64,000 nucleotides of DNA from Allobosea vaviloviae (GTDB lineage: Bacteria > Pseudomonadota > Alphaproteobacteria > Rhizobiales > Beijerinckiaceae): assembly GCF_001298265.1 (NCBI RefSeq), contig NZ_LGSZ01000048.1, forward strand, positions 186,001 through 250,000, in the 5' to 3' direction. Both the position numbers and the translations under genes were made by a program. The notes under the pieces were generated by a model. That model saw nothing but the letters and a program-made list of their open reading frames with translations, did not search any database and was not told the origin of the DNA. Of the stretch, positions 1 through 7,836 are shown piece after piece; the stretch's first letter is position 1; each line of letters starts with the position of its first letter.

Positions 1-416
1 TTGCCGCCATAGCCCTCGACGACCGGCTTCTCGGGGTTCTCGCGAACCGCGAATTCCTTGCCCTTGACCACAACGTCGGGCCGCAATTCCGCGACGAACT
101 CCTCCGGCGCGCCGGCGAGCGAGACGGCATGGCTCACGAAGGAGATCGCCTCGATGCCCTCCTGGCGCAGCGCCTGGGGAACGGTAACGCCCGGTGTCCG
201 GTCCGAATTGATCCCGACGACCAGGAAGTCGGCGTTCTCGGCAGCGAAGCGGAGCAGGCGCAGGTGGCCGGGATGGACGGCGTTGAAGTTGCCGGAGACG
301 AAGGCGATCCGCTTGTTCTCGCCCGCAAGAGCCCGGATGGCCGCCACGCTGGTAAGCGGCTCGCGACTTGCGTCCACCGCCTCCTCGAGGTCCGTGAGAT
401 CGGTCATCTTCGTCAT
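1..416 (-). CDS. Nucleotidyltransferase, RfaE/HldE cytidylyltransferase-like (3' end outside window)
   Basis: The first 138 codons are visible and the frame is still open at base 1. After a 30-residue leader the protein has the class signature of nucleotidylyltransferases: a beta strand FVSGNFNAVHPGH with the HxGH motif (HPGH), then LVVGINSD and the RPDVVVKG segment typical of the ADP-heptose synthase transferase domain (RfaE2). The family transfers NMP or AMP onto a sugar phosphate. In E. coli HldE the kinase domain comes first and this domain last. Here the transferase domain is N-terminal, so either it stands alone or a kinase follows outside the window. It is divergent from the sugar genes that start at 755, which fits NDP-sugar supply for that locus. 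ATG 416 was chosen; ATG 407 is also possible. Confidence 0.75.
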   Translation of the reverse strand, partial: MTKMTDLTDLEEAVDASREPLTSVAAIRALAGENKRIAFVSGNFNAVHPGHLRLLRFAAENADFLVVGINSDRTPGVTVPQALRQEGIEAISFVSHAVSLAGAPEEFVAELRPDVVVKGKEFAVRENPEKPVVEGYGG

Positions 417-754
417 TCAGATCAGGTCCGTCAGGTCGGCAGCGAATACGGTGCGGTGAGGCGCGCTTCCTTAGACCAATCATAGATAGGCGGCAATCAT
501 TCCGCGCCGGCACATTGTAGAATCGGAGCACAACGCCTTTCGTTTGGCCTTTAGAGCGGGGTTTGGATCCAAACCAGCATCCCGATTGCCACGTGGCCCG
601 CCGGGAACGGCACGGCACCCGCCGCTATCGACATGCCATTTTGATGCTGCTATGAGGCGGCGCGCGCTCGGCGGGAGCCTTCAGGGCGCCGTTCTTCACA
701 GTCGCCACCACCCCGGAGACACCGTCTGCCGGGTTCTTCGCGGGGAAACGGTCC
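417..754. promoter_or_regulatory. Divergent intergenic region, likely promoters
   Basis: These 338 bases separate the nucleotidyltransferase (minus) from the epimerase (plus), so at least two promoters are expected. It is AT-richer around 455-545 than the flanking genes. I could not pick a convincing -35/-10 pair. A GGGGAAA at 740-746 is the probable ribosome-binding site of the epimerase. No conserved small ORF is seen. Confidence 0.4.
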
Positions 755-1711
755 ATGAACATTTTCGTCACTGGCGCTTGCGGCTACAAGGGCACGGTGC
801 TGGTTCCGAAGCTGCTCGAGAAGGGCCACACCGTTCGCGCCTTCGATATCCAGTGGTTCGGCAACTTCCTGCGGCCCCATCCCAATCTCGAGGTGGTGAA
901 GGGCGACATCCGCAACAGCGACGAGGTCAACCTCGACGGCATCGACGTGATCATCCATCTGTCGAGCGTCGCCAACGACCCCTGCTCCGATCTCGACCCG
1001 AAGCTCACCTGGGAAATCAGCTGCCTCGCCACGATGCAGCTGGCCGACCGGGCCAAGCGCAAGGGCATCAAGCACTTCATCTATGCCTCGTCCGGCTCGG
1101 TCTACGGCGTCTCCGACGAGCCGCAGGTCACCGAGGACCTCGAGCTGTTCCCGATCTCCGAGTACAACAAGACCAAGATGTGCGGCGAGCGCATCCTGTT
1201 GTCCTATGAGAACGACATGACCGTGCAGATCGTGCGCCCGGCGACGGTGTGCGGCTTCTCGCCGCGCATGCGCCTCGACGTCGCCGTCAATCTGCTGACC
1301 ATGCAGGCCCTGACCAAGGGCAAGATCACGGTGCTCGGCGGCGACCAGACGCGCCCCAACATCCACATGGACGACATCACCGACCTCTACATCTTCCTGA
1401 TGGAGAACCCGCAGCACACCGGCGTCTACAATGCGGGCTTCGAGAACATCTCGATCCTCGACATCGCCAAGATGGTCGCCGAGCATGTCGGTGCCGAGAT
1501 CGAGGTGAAGCCGTCGAACGATCCGCGCAGCTACCGGGTCAACTCCGACCGGCTGCTGGCGACCGGCTTCCGCCCGAAGAAGACCGTCGACGACGCGATC
1601 AAGGAGATCGTCGGGCTCTACCGCCAGGGCGCGCTCAAGGAAGAAGATCGCTTCCATAATCTCAAATGGATGATGAAGACGGTTCTGCCTGCACAAGCGG
1701 CCGCCGAATAA
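755..1711 (+). CDS. NAD-dependent epimerase/dehydratase (extended SDR)
   Basis: A 318-residue extended short-chain dehydrogenase/reductase. The N-terminal dinucleotide-binding motif TGACGYKG (residues 6-13) fits TGxxGxxG, the active-site serine region is ASSGSVYG (111-118), and the catalytic pair is Y137/K141 (YxxxK). Such enzymes epimerise, dehydrate or reduce nucleotide sugars in the cytoplasm. It opens a tightly packed plus-strand run of sugar genes; the SIS gene starts 37 bases downstream. Substrate cannot be read from sequence. Context suggests an NDP-hexose or NDP-heptose that ends up in a surface glycan. Confidence 0.85.
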   Translation: MNIFVTGACGYKGTVLVPKLLEKGHTVRAFDIQWFGNFLRPHPNLEVVKGDIRNSDEVNLDGIDVIIHLSSVANDPCSDLDPKLTWEISCLATMQLADRAKRKGIKHFIYASSGSVYGVSDEPQVTEDLELFPISEYNKTKMCGERILLSYENDMTVQIVRPATVCGFSPRMRLDVAVNLLTMQALTKGKITVLGGDQTRPNIHMDDITDLYIFLMENPQHTGVYNAGFENISILDIAKMVAEHVGAEIEVKPSNDPRSYRVNSDRLLATGFRPKKTVDDAIKEIVGLYRQGALKEEDRFHNLKWMMKTVLPAQAAAE

Positions 1712-1748
1712 CAAACGGGTCGAAGACGACCTGGCCTGGGAGGCCGAC

Positions 1749-2342
1749 ATGGCGGAACTGAGCGATCCGACGGATCACTTCAAGGACTATTCGGCGCGCC
1801 TTGCGCAGACGCTGCAGGTCTTCGACTGGGCGCCGGTCAAGGCGCTGGCCGAGGATCTGTTCGGCTGCTGGCAGGAGAAGCGCCAGCTCTTCCTGATCGG
1901 CAATGGCGGCAGCGCCGGCAATGCCAACCACCTCGCCAACGACTTCATGTATCCGCTCTCGAAGACGCTGGGCTCCGGCATCCGGGCCCATGCGCTAACC
2001 GAGAACCCGGCGGTGCTGGCCTGCCTTGCCAATGACGAAGGCTATGACGAGGTCTTCACCTATCAGCTCGCGGTGATGGCCAATCCCGGCGACATCCTTC
2101 TCGCCTTCTCGGGCAGCGGCAACTCGCCCAACATCCTGAAGGCGCTGGACGAGGCGAAGCGTCGCGGCGTCAAATCCTATGCGGTCGTCGGCTTCGGCGG
2201 CGGCAAGGCCAAGACGATGGCGGATGTGGCGATCCATTTCCCCGTCGACGACATGCAGATCGCCGAGGACACCCAGACGATTCTGGGCCACATGATCGTT
2301 CAGTGGCTGTACAAGCACCGCCACCACGTCACGGCAGCGTAG
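1749..2342 (+). CDS. SIS-domain sugar-phosphate isomerase, GmhA-like
   Basis: A 197-residue single-SIS-domain protein. It has the phosphosugar-binding loop GNGGSAGNANH (residues 51-61) and the second SIS loop SGSGNSPN (121-128), and its length matches GmhA, the sedoheptulose-7-phosphate isomerase that opens heptose nucleotide synthesis. By eye, H61 matches the first GmhA zinc ligand, but the following E65 is D65 here and the glutamine near 172 seems to be E173. It is therefore GmhA-like rather than certain GmhA. The neighbouring split transketolase could make sedoheptulose-7-phosphate, which would fit. It precedes the next SDR gene by 14 bases. Confidence 0.8.
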   Translation: MAELSDPTDHFKDYSARLAQTLQVFDWAPVKALAEDLFGCWQEKRQLFLIGNGGSAGNANHLANDFMYPLSKTLGSGIRAHALTENPAVLACLANDEGYDEVFTYQLAVMANPGDILLAFSGSGNSPNILKALDEAKRRGVKSYAVVGFGGGKAKTMADVAIHFPVDDMQIAEDTQTILGHMIVQWLYKHRHHVTAA

Positions 2343-2356
2343 GAAATCCTCTCGAC

Positions 2357-3355
2357 ATGACGTCAGGCGTCAAGTTTCTCGTCCTCGGCTCGAACTCGTT
2401 TTCGGGCGCCTTTTTCTGCGACTATCTGGCCGAGCAGGGCTATGACGTCATCGCGACGAGCCGCTCGAAAGAGCCGCATCGCGCCTTCCTGCCCTATAAG
2501 TGGAAGAAGCGGCCGGGCACGGTGCGGTTCAAGCGCATCGACATCAACAAGGATCTGCCCGCGCTCGAGGCGCTGCTGAAGGCCGAGCGCCCGACGCATG
2601 TCGTCAACTTCGCGGCCCAGTCGATGGTCGGCGAGAGCTGGATCAACCCCGACCACTGGATGATGACGAACGTCGTCTCCACGGTCCGCCTGCACGATCT
2701 GCTGCGCAACTATGATGGGCTGGAGCGTTACGTCCACGTCACCACGCCGGAAGCCTATGGCTCGACCGAGGGCTGGGTGAAGGAAGACCACGCCTTCAAC
2801 CCGTCGACGCCCTATGCCGTCTCGCGCGCCGCCGGCGACATGAGCCTGCGCACCTATTTCCAGCAGTACCAGTTTCCGGTGCTGTTCACCCGCGCCGCCA
2901 ATGTCTACGGCCCCGGCCAGCAGCTCTACCGCATCATCCCGCGCACGATCTATGCGGCGATGACCGGCCAGAAGCTCAGGCTCGACGGCGGCGGCAAGTC
3001 GATCCGCGTCTTCATCCATATGCGCGACGTCTCGGACGCGACGCTGAAGATCGCGCTCAAGGGCGCGCTCGGCGAGACCTACCACATCTCCGGCTATGAG
3101 CTGGTCTCGATCCGGACCTGCGTCGAGACGATCCTGTCGACGCTCGGCAAGAACTTCGACGAATGCGTCGAGATCGGCCCCGAGCGCCCCGGCAAGGACA
3201 CCGCCTACACGCTCGATTCGATCAAGCTGCGCACCGAGCTCGGCTGGCAGGACAAGATCTCTCTCGCCGACGGCATCGCCGACACGATCGGCTGGATGCG
3301 CCGTTTCGAGGCCGATTTGCCGTCCCTTCCCTCCAAATACATCCATAAGGCGTAA
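2357..3355 (+). CDS. RmlB-like extended SDR with altered catalytic residues
   Basis: A 332-residue extended SDR; ATG 2357 is preferred because AGGAAA lies at 2341-2346 and an upstream in-frame start would overlap the SIS gene. The fold resembles dTDP-glucose or GDP-mannose 4,6-dehydratases: a C-terminal ERPGKDTAY..LD..K..ELGW block, NFAAQS, and ANVYGPGQ. Key positions differ. The usual TDE triad region reads TTPE (129-132), so Asp is Pro, and the YxxxK pair reads YAVSR, so Lys is Arg157. The nucleotide loop is GSNSFSG (11-17). It may act as a dehydratase or epimerase with shifted chemistry on a nucleotide sugar. The transketolase gene follows after 7 bases. Confidence 0.78.
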   Translation: MTSGVKFLVLGSNSFSGAFFCDYLAEQGYDVIATSRSKEPHRAFLPYKWKKRPGTVRFKRIDINKDLPALEALLKAERPTHVVNFAAQSMVGESWINPDHWMMTNVVSTVRLHDLLRNYDGLERYVHVTTPEAYGSTEGWVKEDHAFNPSTPYAVSRAAGDMSLRTYFQQYQFPVLFTRAANVYGPGQQLYRIIPRTIYAAMTGQKLRLDGGGKSIRVFIHMRDVSDATLKIALKGALGETYHISGYELVSIRTCVETILSTLGKNFDECVEIGPERPGKDTAYTLDSIKLRTELGWQDKISLADGIADTIGWMRRFEADLPSLPSKYIHKA

Positions 3356-3362
3356 GACATTG

Positions 3363-4199
3363 ATGAACGCCGCATACAAAGAGCCCGATGTCGCTGCCCT
3401 GAAGGCCAGGGCCGCACAGCTGCGCGGGACCGTCGTGACCATGTGCCATGAGGCGAGCTCCGCTCACCTCGGCTCGTCGCTGTCCTGCCTCGACGTCCTG
3501 ACGGCCGCCTACTGGCATGTCCTGAACATCGACCCGGCGAACCCGACCGACCCCGATCGCGACCGCTTCATCCTGTCGAAGGGCCATGCGGCGATGGCGC
3601 TTTACGCGACGCTCGCCAACCGCGGCTACTTCCCGGTCGAGGAGCTCAAGACCTACAACCAGGACAATGGCCGCCTGGCCGAGCATCCGCCGGCGAACCT
3701 CCTGCCCGGCGTCGAGGCCGCGACCGGCTCGCTCGGCCACGGCCTGCCGATCGGCATCGGCATGGCGGTCGCCGGCCGCATCCAGAAGCGCAACTACAAG
3801 GTCTACGCCCTGCTCTCGGACGGCGAGAACAACGAGGGTTCGGTCTGGGAGGCGGCGATGTTCGCCTCGGCCCAGAAGCTCGACAACCTCTGCGTCATCG
3901 TCGACTACAACAAGTGGCAGGCCACCGCGCGCTCCAACGAGACGCTGATGCTGGCCCCGCTCGCCGACAAGTGGCGCGCCTTCGGCTGGGACGCGCATGA
4001 GATCGACGGCCACGATGTCGGCGAACTCGCCCGGATGATGCAGACGCTGCCGAACGGCACGGGCAAGCCCGTCGCCCTGATCGCGCACACCGTCAAAGGC
4101 AAGGGCGTCTCCTTCATGGAGGACGACAACAACTGGCATTACCGTGCCCCGACCGCCGACGAGGTCGTGAAGGCGCATAAGGAGCTCGGCCTGCTATGA
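3363..4199 (+). CDS. Transketolase, N-terminal (thiamine-binding) subunit
   Basis: A 278-residue protein equal to the first third of a classical transketolase. It has SKGH (72-75) and the thiamine diphosphate/Mg motif SDGENNEGS (152-160) followed by DYN (181-183). The remaining pyrimidine domain is encoded separately by the next gene, which overlaps by ATGA. Together they should form a two-subunit transketolase that moves a two-carbon ketol group between sugars in the cytoplasm. Split transketolases occur in archaea and in sugar or antibiotic clusters. Here the pair sits inside a glycan locus, so a role in making an unusual sugar is more likely than central metabolism. ATG 3363 is used because longer readings overlap the previous gene. 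Confidence 0.88.
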   Translation: MNAAYKEPDVAALKARAAQLRGTVVTMCHEASSAHLGSSLSCLDVLTAAYWHVLNIDPANPTDPDRDRFILSKGHAAMALYATLANRGYFPVEELKTYNQDNGRLAEHPPANLLPGVEAATGSLGHGLPIGIGMAVAGRIQKRNYKVYALLSDGENNEGSVWEAAMFASAQKLDNLCVIVDYNKWQATARSNETLMLAPLADKWRAFGWDAHEIDGHDVGELARMMQTLPNGTGKPVALIAHTVKGKGVSFMEDDNNWHYRAPTADEVVKAHKELGLL

Positions 4200-5119
4200 G
4201 AAACGCATTCGCGGACGAGCTGACCGCCCTGGGCAATGACGACCCCCGCCTCGTCATGCTCTCGGGCGACATCGGTAACAAGCTGTTCGACAAGTTCCGG
4301 GCGGCCCACCCCGAGCGCTTCATCAATTGCGGCGTCGCCGAGCAGAACATGACCGGCGTCGCCGCCGGGCTCGCCATGTCCGGCATGCGGCCGGTGACCT
4401 ATACGATCACGCCGTTCTGCACGACGCGCTGCCTCGAGCAGATCCGCACCGACGCCGCCTATCACGACGTGCCCGTCACAATCGTCTCGGTCGGTGCCGG
4501 CCTCGCCTATGCCGGTCTCGGACCGACGCACCATGCCTGCGAGGACATCGCCTTCCTGCGCGCGATCCCGAACATGATCGTGATCGCGCCCGGCGATGCC
4601 TGGGAGGTCCGCGCCGCGCTGCGCGCCGTGATGCAGCAGAACAAGCCGGCCTATATCCGCATGGGCAAGAAGGGCGAGCCGCTGGTCCACAAGGGCCGCC
4701 TCGACACCTTCAAGATCGGCGAGTCGATCACCATCGAGCAGGGCAGCGACGTCTGCCTGCTCTCGACCGGCAACATGCTGCCCGAGGTGATCGAGGCCGC
4801 GCATGTGCTGAAGGAAAGCGGCGTCTCGGCCGAGGTGGTGAGCTTCCACACCGTCAAGCCGCTCGACGAGAAGCGCCTCCAGGACGCGTTCTCGCGCTAC
4901 AAGCTGGTCGCCACCATCGAGGAGCATTCGCTGATCGGCGGCTTCGGCTCGGCGGTCGCCGAATGGATCGTCGATTCCGGCATCGCGCCGAAGAAGTTCC
5001 TGCGTTTCGGCACACCCGACGCCTTCTTCAAGAAATCCGGCGAGCAGGAGTTCGCTCGCGAACAGCTCGAACTCACTGGCCACCAGATGGCCCACCGCAT
5101 CCTGCATTCGCTCGCCTGA
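4196..5119 (+). CDS. Transketolase, C-terminal subunit
   Basis: A 307-residue partner of the preceding gene, sharing ATGA with it (4196-4199), which implies translational coupling. It holds the transketolase pyrimidine-binding domain with the catalytic glutamate in GVAEQN (E49), then the C-terminal transketolase domain (from about residue 185, LLSTGNMLPE and the VSFHTVKPLD segment). Function is as part of an alpha2beta2-type transketolase. The full ketol donor and acceptor cannot be told from sequence. The dehydrogenase gene starts 10 bases downstream. Confidence 0.88.
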   Translation: MRNAFADELTALGNDDPRLVMLSGDIGNKLFDKFRAAHPERFINCGVAEQNMTGVAAGLAMSGMRPVTYTITPFCTTRCLEQIRTDAAYHDVPVTIVSVGAGLAYAGLGPTHHACEDIAFLRAIPNMIVIAPGDAWEVRAALRAVMQQNKPAYIRMGKKGEPLVHKGRLDTFKIGESITIEQGSDVCLLSTGNMLPEVIEAAHVLKESGVSAEVVSFHTVKPLDEKRLQDAFSRYKLVATIEEHSLIGGFGSAVAEWIVDSGIAPKKFLRFGTPDAFFKKSGEQEFAREQLELTGHQMAHRILHSLA

Positions 5120-5129
5120 CGGATATCCG

Positions 5130-6167
5130 ATGAAAACCCTCGCCGCCCTCCTCGTCCAGACCGGCCAGCCGCTCGAACTCGTCGAGATCGAGATCCCGGC
5201 CCTCAAGCCCGGTCAAGTCCTGGTCGAAATCGCCTATTCCGGCGCCTGCGGCACGCAGGTCATGGAAGCGCGCGGCCTCAAGGGCGAGGACAAATGGGTG
5301 CCCCATTGCCTCGGCCATGAAGGCACCGGCACGGTGCTGGAGGCGGGCTCCGCCGTCACCAAGGTCAAGGCCGGCGACAAGGTCGTGCTGTCCTGGATCA
5401 AGGGCTCGGGCATCGAGGCCGGCGGCGCGATCTACATGTGGGGCGACAAGAAGGTGAACGCCGGCGGCGTCACCACCTTCCAGCGCCATGCCGTCGTCAG
5501 CGAGAACCGCCTGACGCTGGTGCCCGAGAGCCTGCCGATGGATGTCGCCGTGCTGCTCGGCTGCGCCGCGCCGACCGGCATGGGCGCCGTCTACAACGTG
5601 CTCAAGCTCCAGCCGGGCGATTCGATCGCGATCTTCGGCACCGGCGGTATCGGCCTCAATGCCTGCCTCGCTGCGGCGCTGGGCGGCGCCTCGCCGGTGA
5701 TCGGCATCGATCCGAGCCCGACGCGCCGTGCGCTCGCCAAGACCTATGGCGCGACCCATGTCATCGATCCGACCGGCGTCGACGTCATCGCCGAGATCAA
5801 GAAGATCGTGCCGCAGGGCGTCGATGTCGCCGTCGAGGCCTCCGGCATCCCGGCCGTGATGGACCAGGCGATCAACGCGACGCGCCAGCAGGGCGGCCGC
5901 GCCGTCGTCATCGGCAACGCCAAATACGGCGCCGAACTCAAGCTCAATCCGGGCGTGTTCAACCAGGGCAAGAGCCTGATGGGCACCTGGGGCGGCGACA
6001 GCGTTCCCGATCGCGACTATGGCCGCTATGGCCGCCTGCTCGGCGGCGGGCGCTTCCCGGTCAAGGGGCTGCTGTCGGCGCCCTATTCGCTGGCGCAGGC
6101 CAGCCAGGCGCTCGACGACCTCGCCGACGGCAAGGTCGGCCGGCCGCTGATCGACATGAGCCTGTAG
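5130..6167 (+). CDS. Medium-chain (zinc-type) alcohol/polyol dehydrogenase
   Basis: A 345-residue MDR-family protein. It keeps catalytic zinc positions C40 (GACGTQ) and H63-E64 (GHEGTG), and the NAD(P) Rossmann loop GTGGIG after residue 165. The lobe that usually binds a structural zinc through four cysteines has none: the stretch between VVLSW and TTFQRH is replaced by a Gly/Lys-rich loop. The enzyme should oxidise or reduce a sugar, polyol or its activated form with NAD(P). It is cotranscribed with the transketolase pair (10-base gap) and the HAD gene (26-base gap), so it most likely acts in the same sugar pathway. Confidence 0.85.
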   Translation: MKTLAALLVQTGQPLELVEIEIPALKPGQVLVEIAYSGACGTQVMEARGLKGEDKWVPHCLGHEGTGTVLEAGSAVTKVKAGDKVVLSWIKGSGIEAGGAIYMWGDKKVNAGGVTTFQRHAVVSENRLTLVPESLPMDVAVLLGCAAPTGMGAVYNVLKLQPGDSIAIFGTGGIGLNACLAAALGGASPVIGIDPSPTRRALAKTYGATHVIDPTGVDVIAEIKKIVPQGVDVAVEASGIPAVMDQAINATRQQGGRAVVIGNAKYGAELKLNPGVFNQGKSLMGTWGGDSVPDRDYGRYGRLLGGGRFPVKGLLSAPYSLAQASQALDDLADGKVGRPLIDMSL

Positions 6168-6193
6168 CGCCAGCCCGGACGAAAGGGCTGTCC

Positions 6194-6796
6194 ATGCGGA
6201 TCGGCATCGATTTCGACAACACGATCGCCTGCTATGACGGCGTCTTCCACAAGGCGGCGCTGGAGCGCGGGCTGATTCCGGCCGATCTCGGCGGCTCGAA
6301 GAACGCCGTGCGCGACCACCTCAACGGCTCCGGCCGCAAGGATGATTTCACGCAGCTGCAGGGCTATGTCTATGGTGCCCGCATGGACCTCGTCGCGCCC
6401 TATGCCGGCTTCGACGCTTTCCTGAAGGCGGCCAATGCCGCGGGCCACGAGCTGTTCATCGTCAGTCACAAGACCAGGACCCCGATGATGGGGCCGGCCT
6501 ACGACATGCACCAGGCCGCACGCGGCTTCCTCGAGGCGCGCGGCTTCATCGGCGACGCGGGCGTGCGCGCCGGAAACGCCTTCTTCGAATTGACGAAGGA
6601 AGAGAAGGTCGCGCGCGCCGCCTCTCTTGGCGTCGAGGTCTTCATCGACGACCTGCCCGAGATCCTGTCGATGACCGGCTTTCCGGCCGGCATGCGCGGC
6701 ATCCTGTTCGATCCAGACGGCCACCATGCGGCCATCGACCGTTTCGAGCGCCATGCGAGCTGGGGCTCGATCCAGAGCGCCCTGCTCGGCGGCTGA
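6194..6796 (+). CDS. HAD-like phosphatase
   Basis: A 200-residue haloacid-dehalogenase-fold protein. Motif I is DFDNT (D6, D8, T10), motif II is the serine of FIVSHKT, a lysine in the TKEEK segment can serve as motif III, and motif IV is FIDDLPE. It lacks the FLDRDG start typical of GmhB, so it is not a classical heptose bisphosphatase. In this locus it probably dephosphorylates a sugar phosphate. The start ATG 6194 lies 26 bases after the dehydrogenase and is followed by the kinase gene with a 4-base gap. Substrate unknown. Confidence 0.75.
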   Translation: MRIGIDFDNTIACYDGVFHKAALERGLIPADLGGSKNAVRDHLNGSGRKDDFTQLQGYVYGARMDLVAPYAGFDAFLKAANAAGHELFIVSHKTRTPMMGPAYDMHQAARGFLEARGFIGDAGVRAGNAFFELTKEEKVARAASLGVEVFIDDLPEILSMTGFPAGMRGILFDPDGHHAAIDRFERHASWGSIQSALLGG

Positions 6797-6800
6797 GCCG

Positions 6801-7808
6801 ATGCTCGGCAGCGACGATCTCCTCGACGCGGCGGCACGGCTTTGCAGCGCCGCCGGGCGGGCTGCGCCCGCCTCGCTCGCGCAACTGGCCGGCGGCAAGA
6901 ACAACCGCGTCTTCGCGCTTGCGCTGAGCGAAGGCCCTTCCCTCATCCTGAAGAGCTACCACGCCGATGCGCGTGACCCGCGCGACCGGCTCTTCGCCGA
7001 GTGGAGCTTCCTGACCTATGTCTGGGAGCGCGGCGTGCGTGTCGTGCCCGAGCCGCTGGCGCAGGAGCGGGCGAGCCATACGGCGCTCTACACGCTGATG
7101 CCCGGCCGCAAGCTCGCCGCCAGCGAGATCGACGCCGGCCACATCGCGCAGGCCGCCGGGTTCGTCGCCCAAGCCAATGCCGCGCCGCGCGAGCCCCAAG
7201 CCCTGCAGCCCGGCTCGGAGGCCTGCTTCTCGCTGGCCGACCATGTCGCGACCGTCGACCGCCGCGTGGCCCGGCTCTCCACGCTCGACCCCGATGCACC
7301 ACATCGCGAGCGGGCCGAGACGCTGGTGCGGACCGGTCTCGTCCCGGCCTGGGCGAAGGTGCGCGAGACGATCACGGCGGCTTCCGACACGACCACCCTG
7401 CCCCTGGACGCCCAGTGCATCTCGCCGTCTGATTTCGGCTTCCACAACGCGATGGTCGATGATGACGGGCGCGTCTCTTTCATCGATTTCGAATATGCCG
7501 GACGCGACGACCCGGCCAAGCTGGTCTGCGATTTCTTCTGCTGCCCGGAAATCCCGGTGCCGCTGGTCCATCGCGCGACCTTCGTGGACAGCCTGGCAAG
7601 CGACCTTGGGCTCGATTCAGCCTTCCGCACGCGTTGCGATCTTCTGCTCGACGCCTACCGGATCAAATGGGCCTGCATCATCCTGAACGACTTCCTGCCG
7701 ATGGACGCCGCCCGCCGCGACTTCGCCCACCCCGGCGCGCGCGATGCGCGCTGCGCCGCCCAACTCGACAAGGCCGTGGCGAAACTCGCCGAGATCGGCC
7801 TCCGCTAA
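6801..7808 (+). CDS. APH-fold phosphotransferase (sugar kinase-like)
   Basis: A 335-residue protein of the aminoglycoside/choline phosphotransferase fold. The nucleotide lobe contains GGKNNRVFAL and a lysine in LILKSY. The catalytic loop reads SPSDFGFHN, keeping the Asp and Asn of the HxDxxxxN motif but with Ser for the usual His, and the metal-binding segment reads FIDFEYAG. It begins 4 bases after the HAD gene. In a glycan locus a kinase of this fold more likely phosphorylates a sugar or polyol than an antibiotic. Its coupling with a phosphatase and a nucleotidyltransferase would fit a kinase/phosphatase/transferase activation route. This role is inference. Confidence 0.7.
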   Translation: MLGSDDLLDAAARLCSAAGRAAPASLAQLAGGKNNRVFALALSEGPSLILKSYHADARDPRDRLFAEWSFLTYVWERGVRVVPEPLAQERASHTALYTLMPGRKLAASEIDAGHIAQAAGFVAQANAAPREPQALQPGSEACFSLADHVATVDRRVARLSTLDPDAPHRERAETLVRTGLVPAWAKVRETITAASDTTTLPLDAQCISPSDFGFHNAMVDDDGRVSFIDFEYAGRDDPAKLVCDFFCCPEIPVPLVHRATFVDSLASDLGLDSAFRTRCDLLLDAYRIKWACIILNDFLPMDAARRDFAHPGARDARCAAQLDKAVAKLAEIGLR

Positions 7809-7836
7809 TCCCGACCCAAGCCAAGGAACGCACCAG

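Noticed and set aside
544..1209. Plus-strand frame of 221 codons overlapping the epimerase start
   Set aside because: Different frame of the epimerase with basic low-complexity sequence; no motif.
6801..7808. Antibiotic resistance kinase (aminoglycoside phosphotransferase)
   Set aside because: The fold fits, but the catalytic loop differs and the gene is coupled to sugar genes, so a sugar or polyol substrate is more likely.
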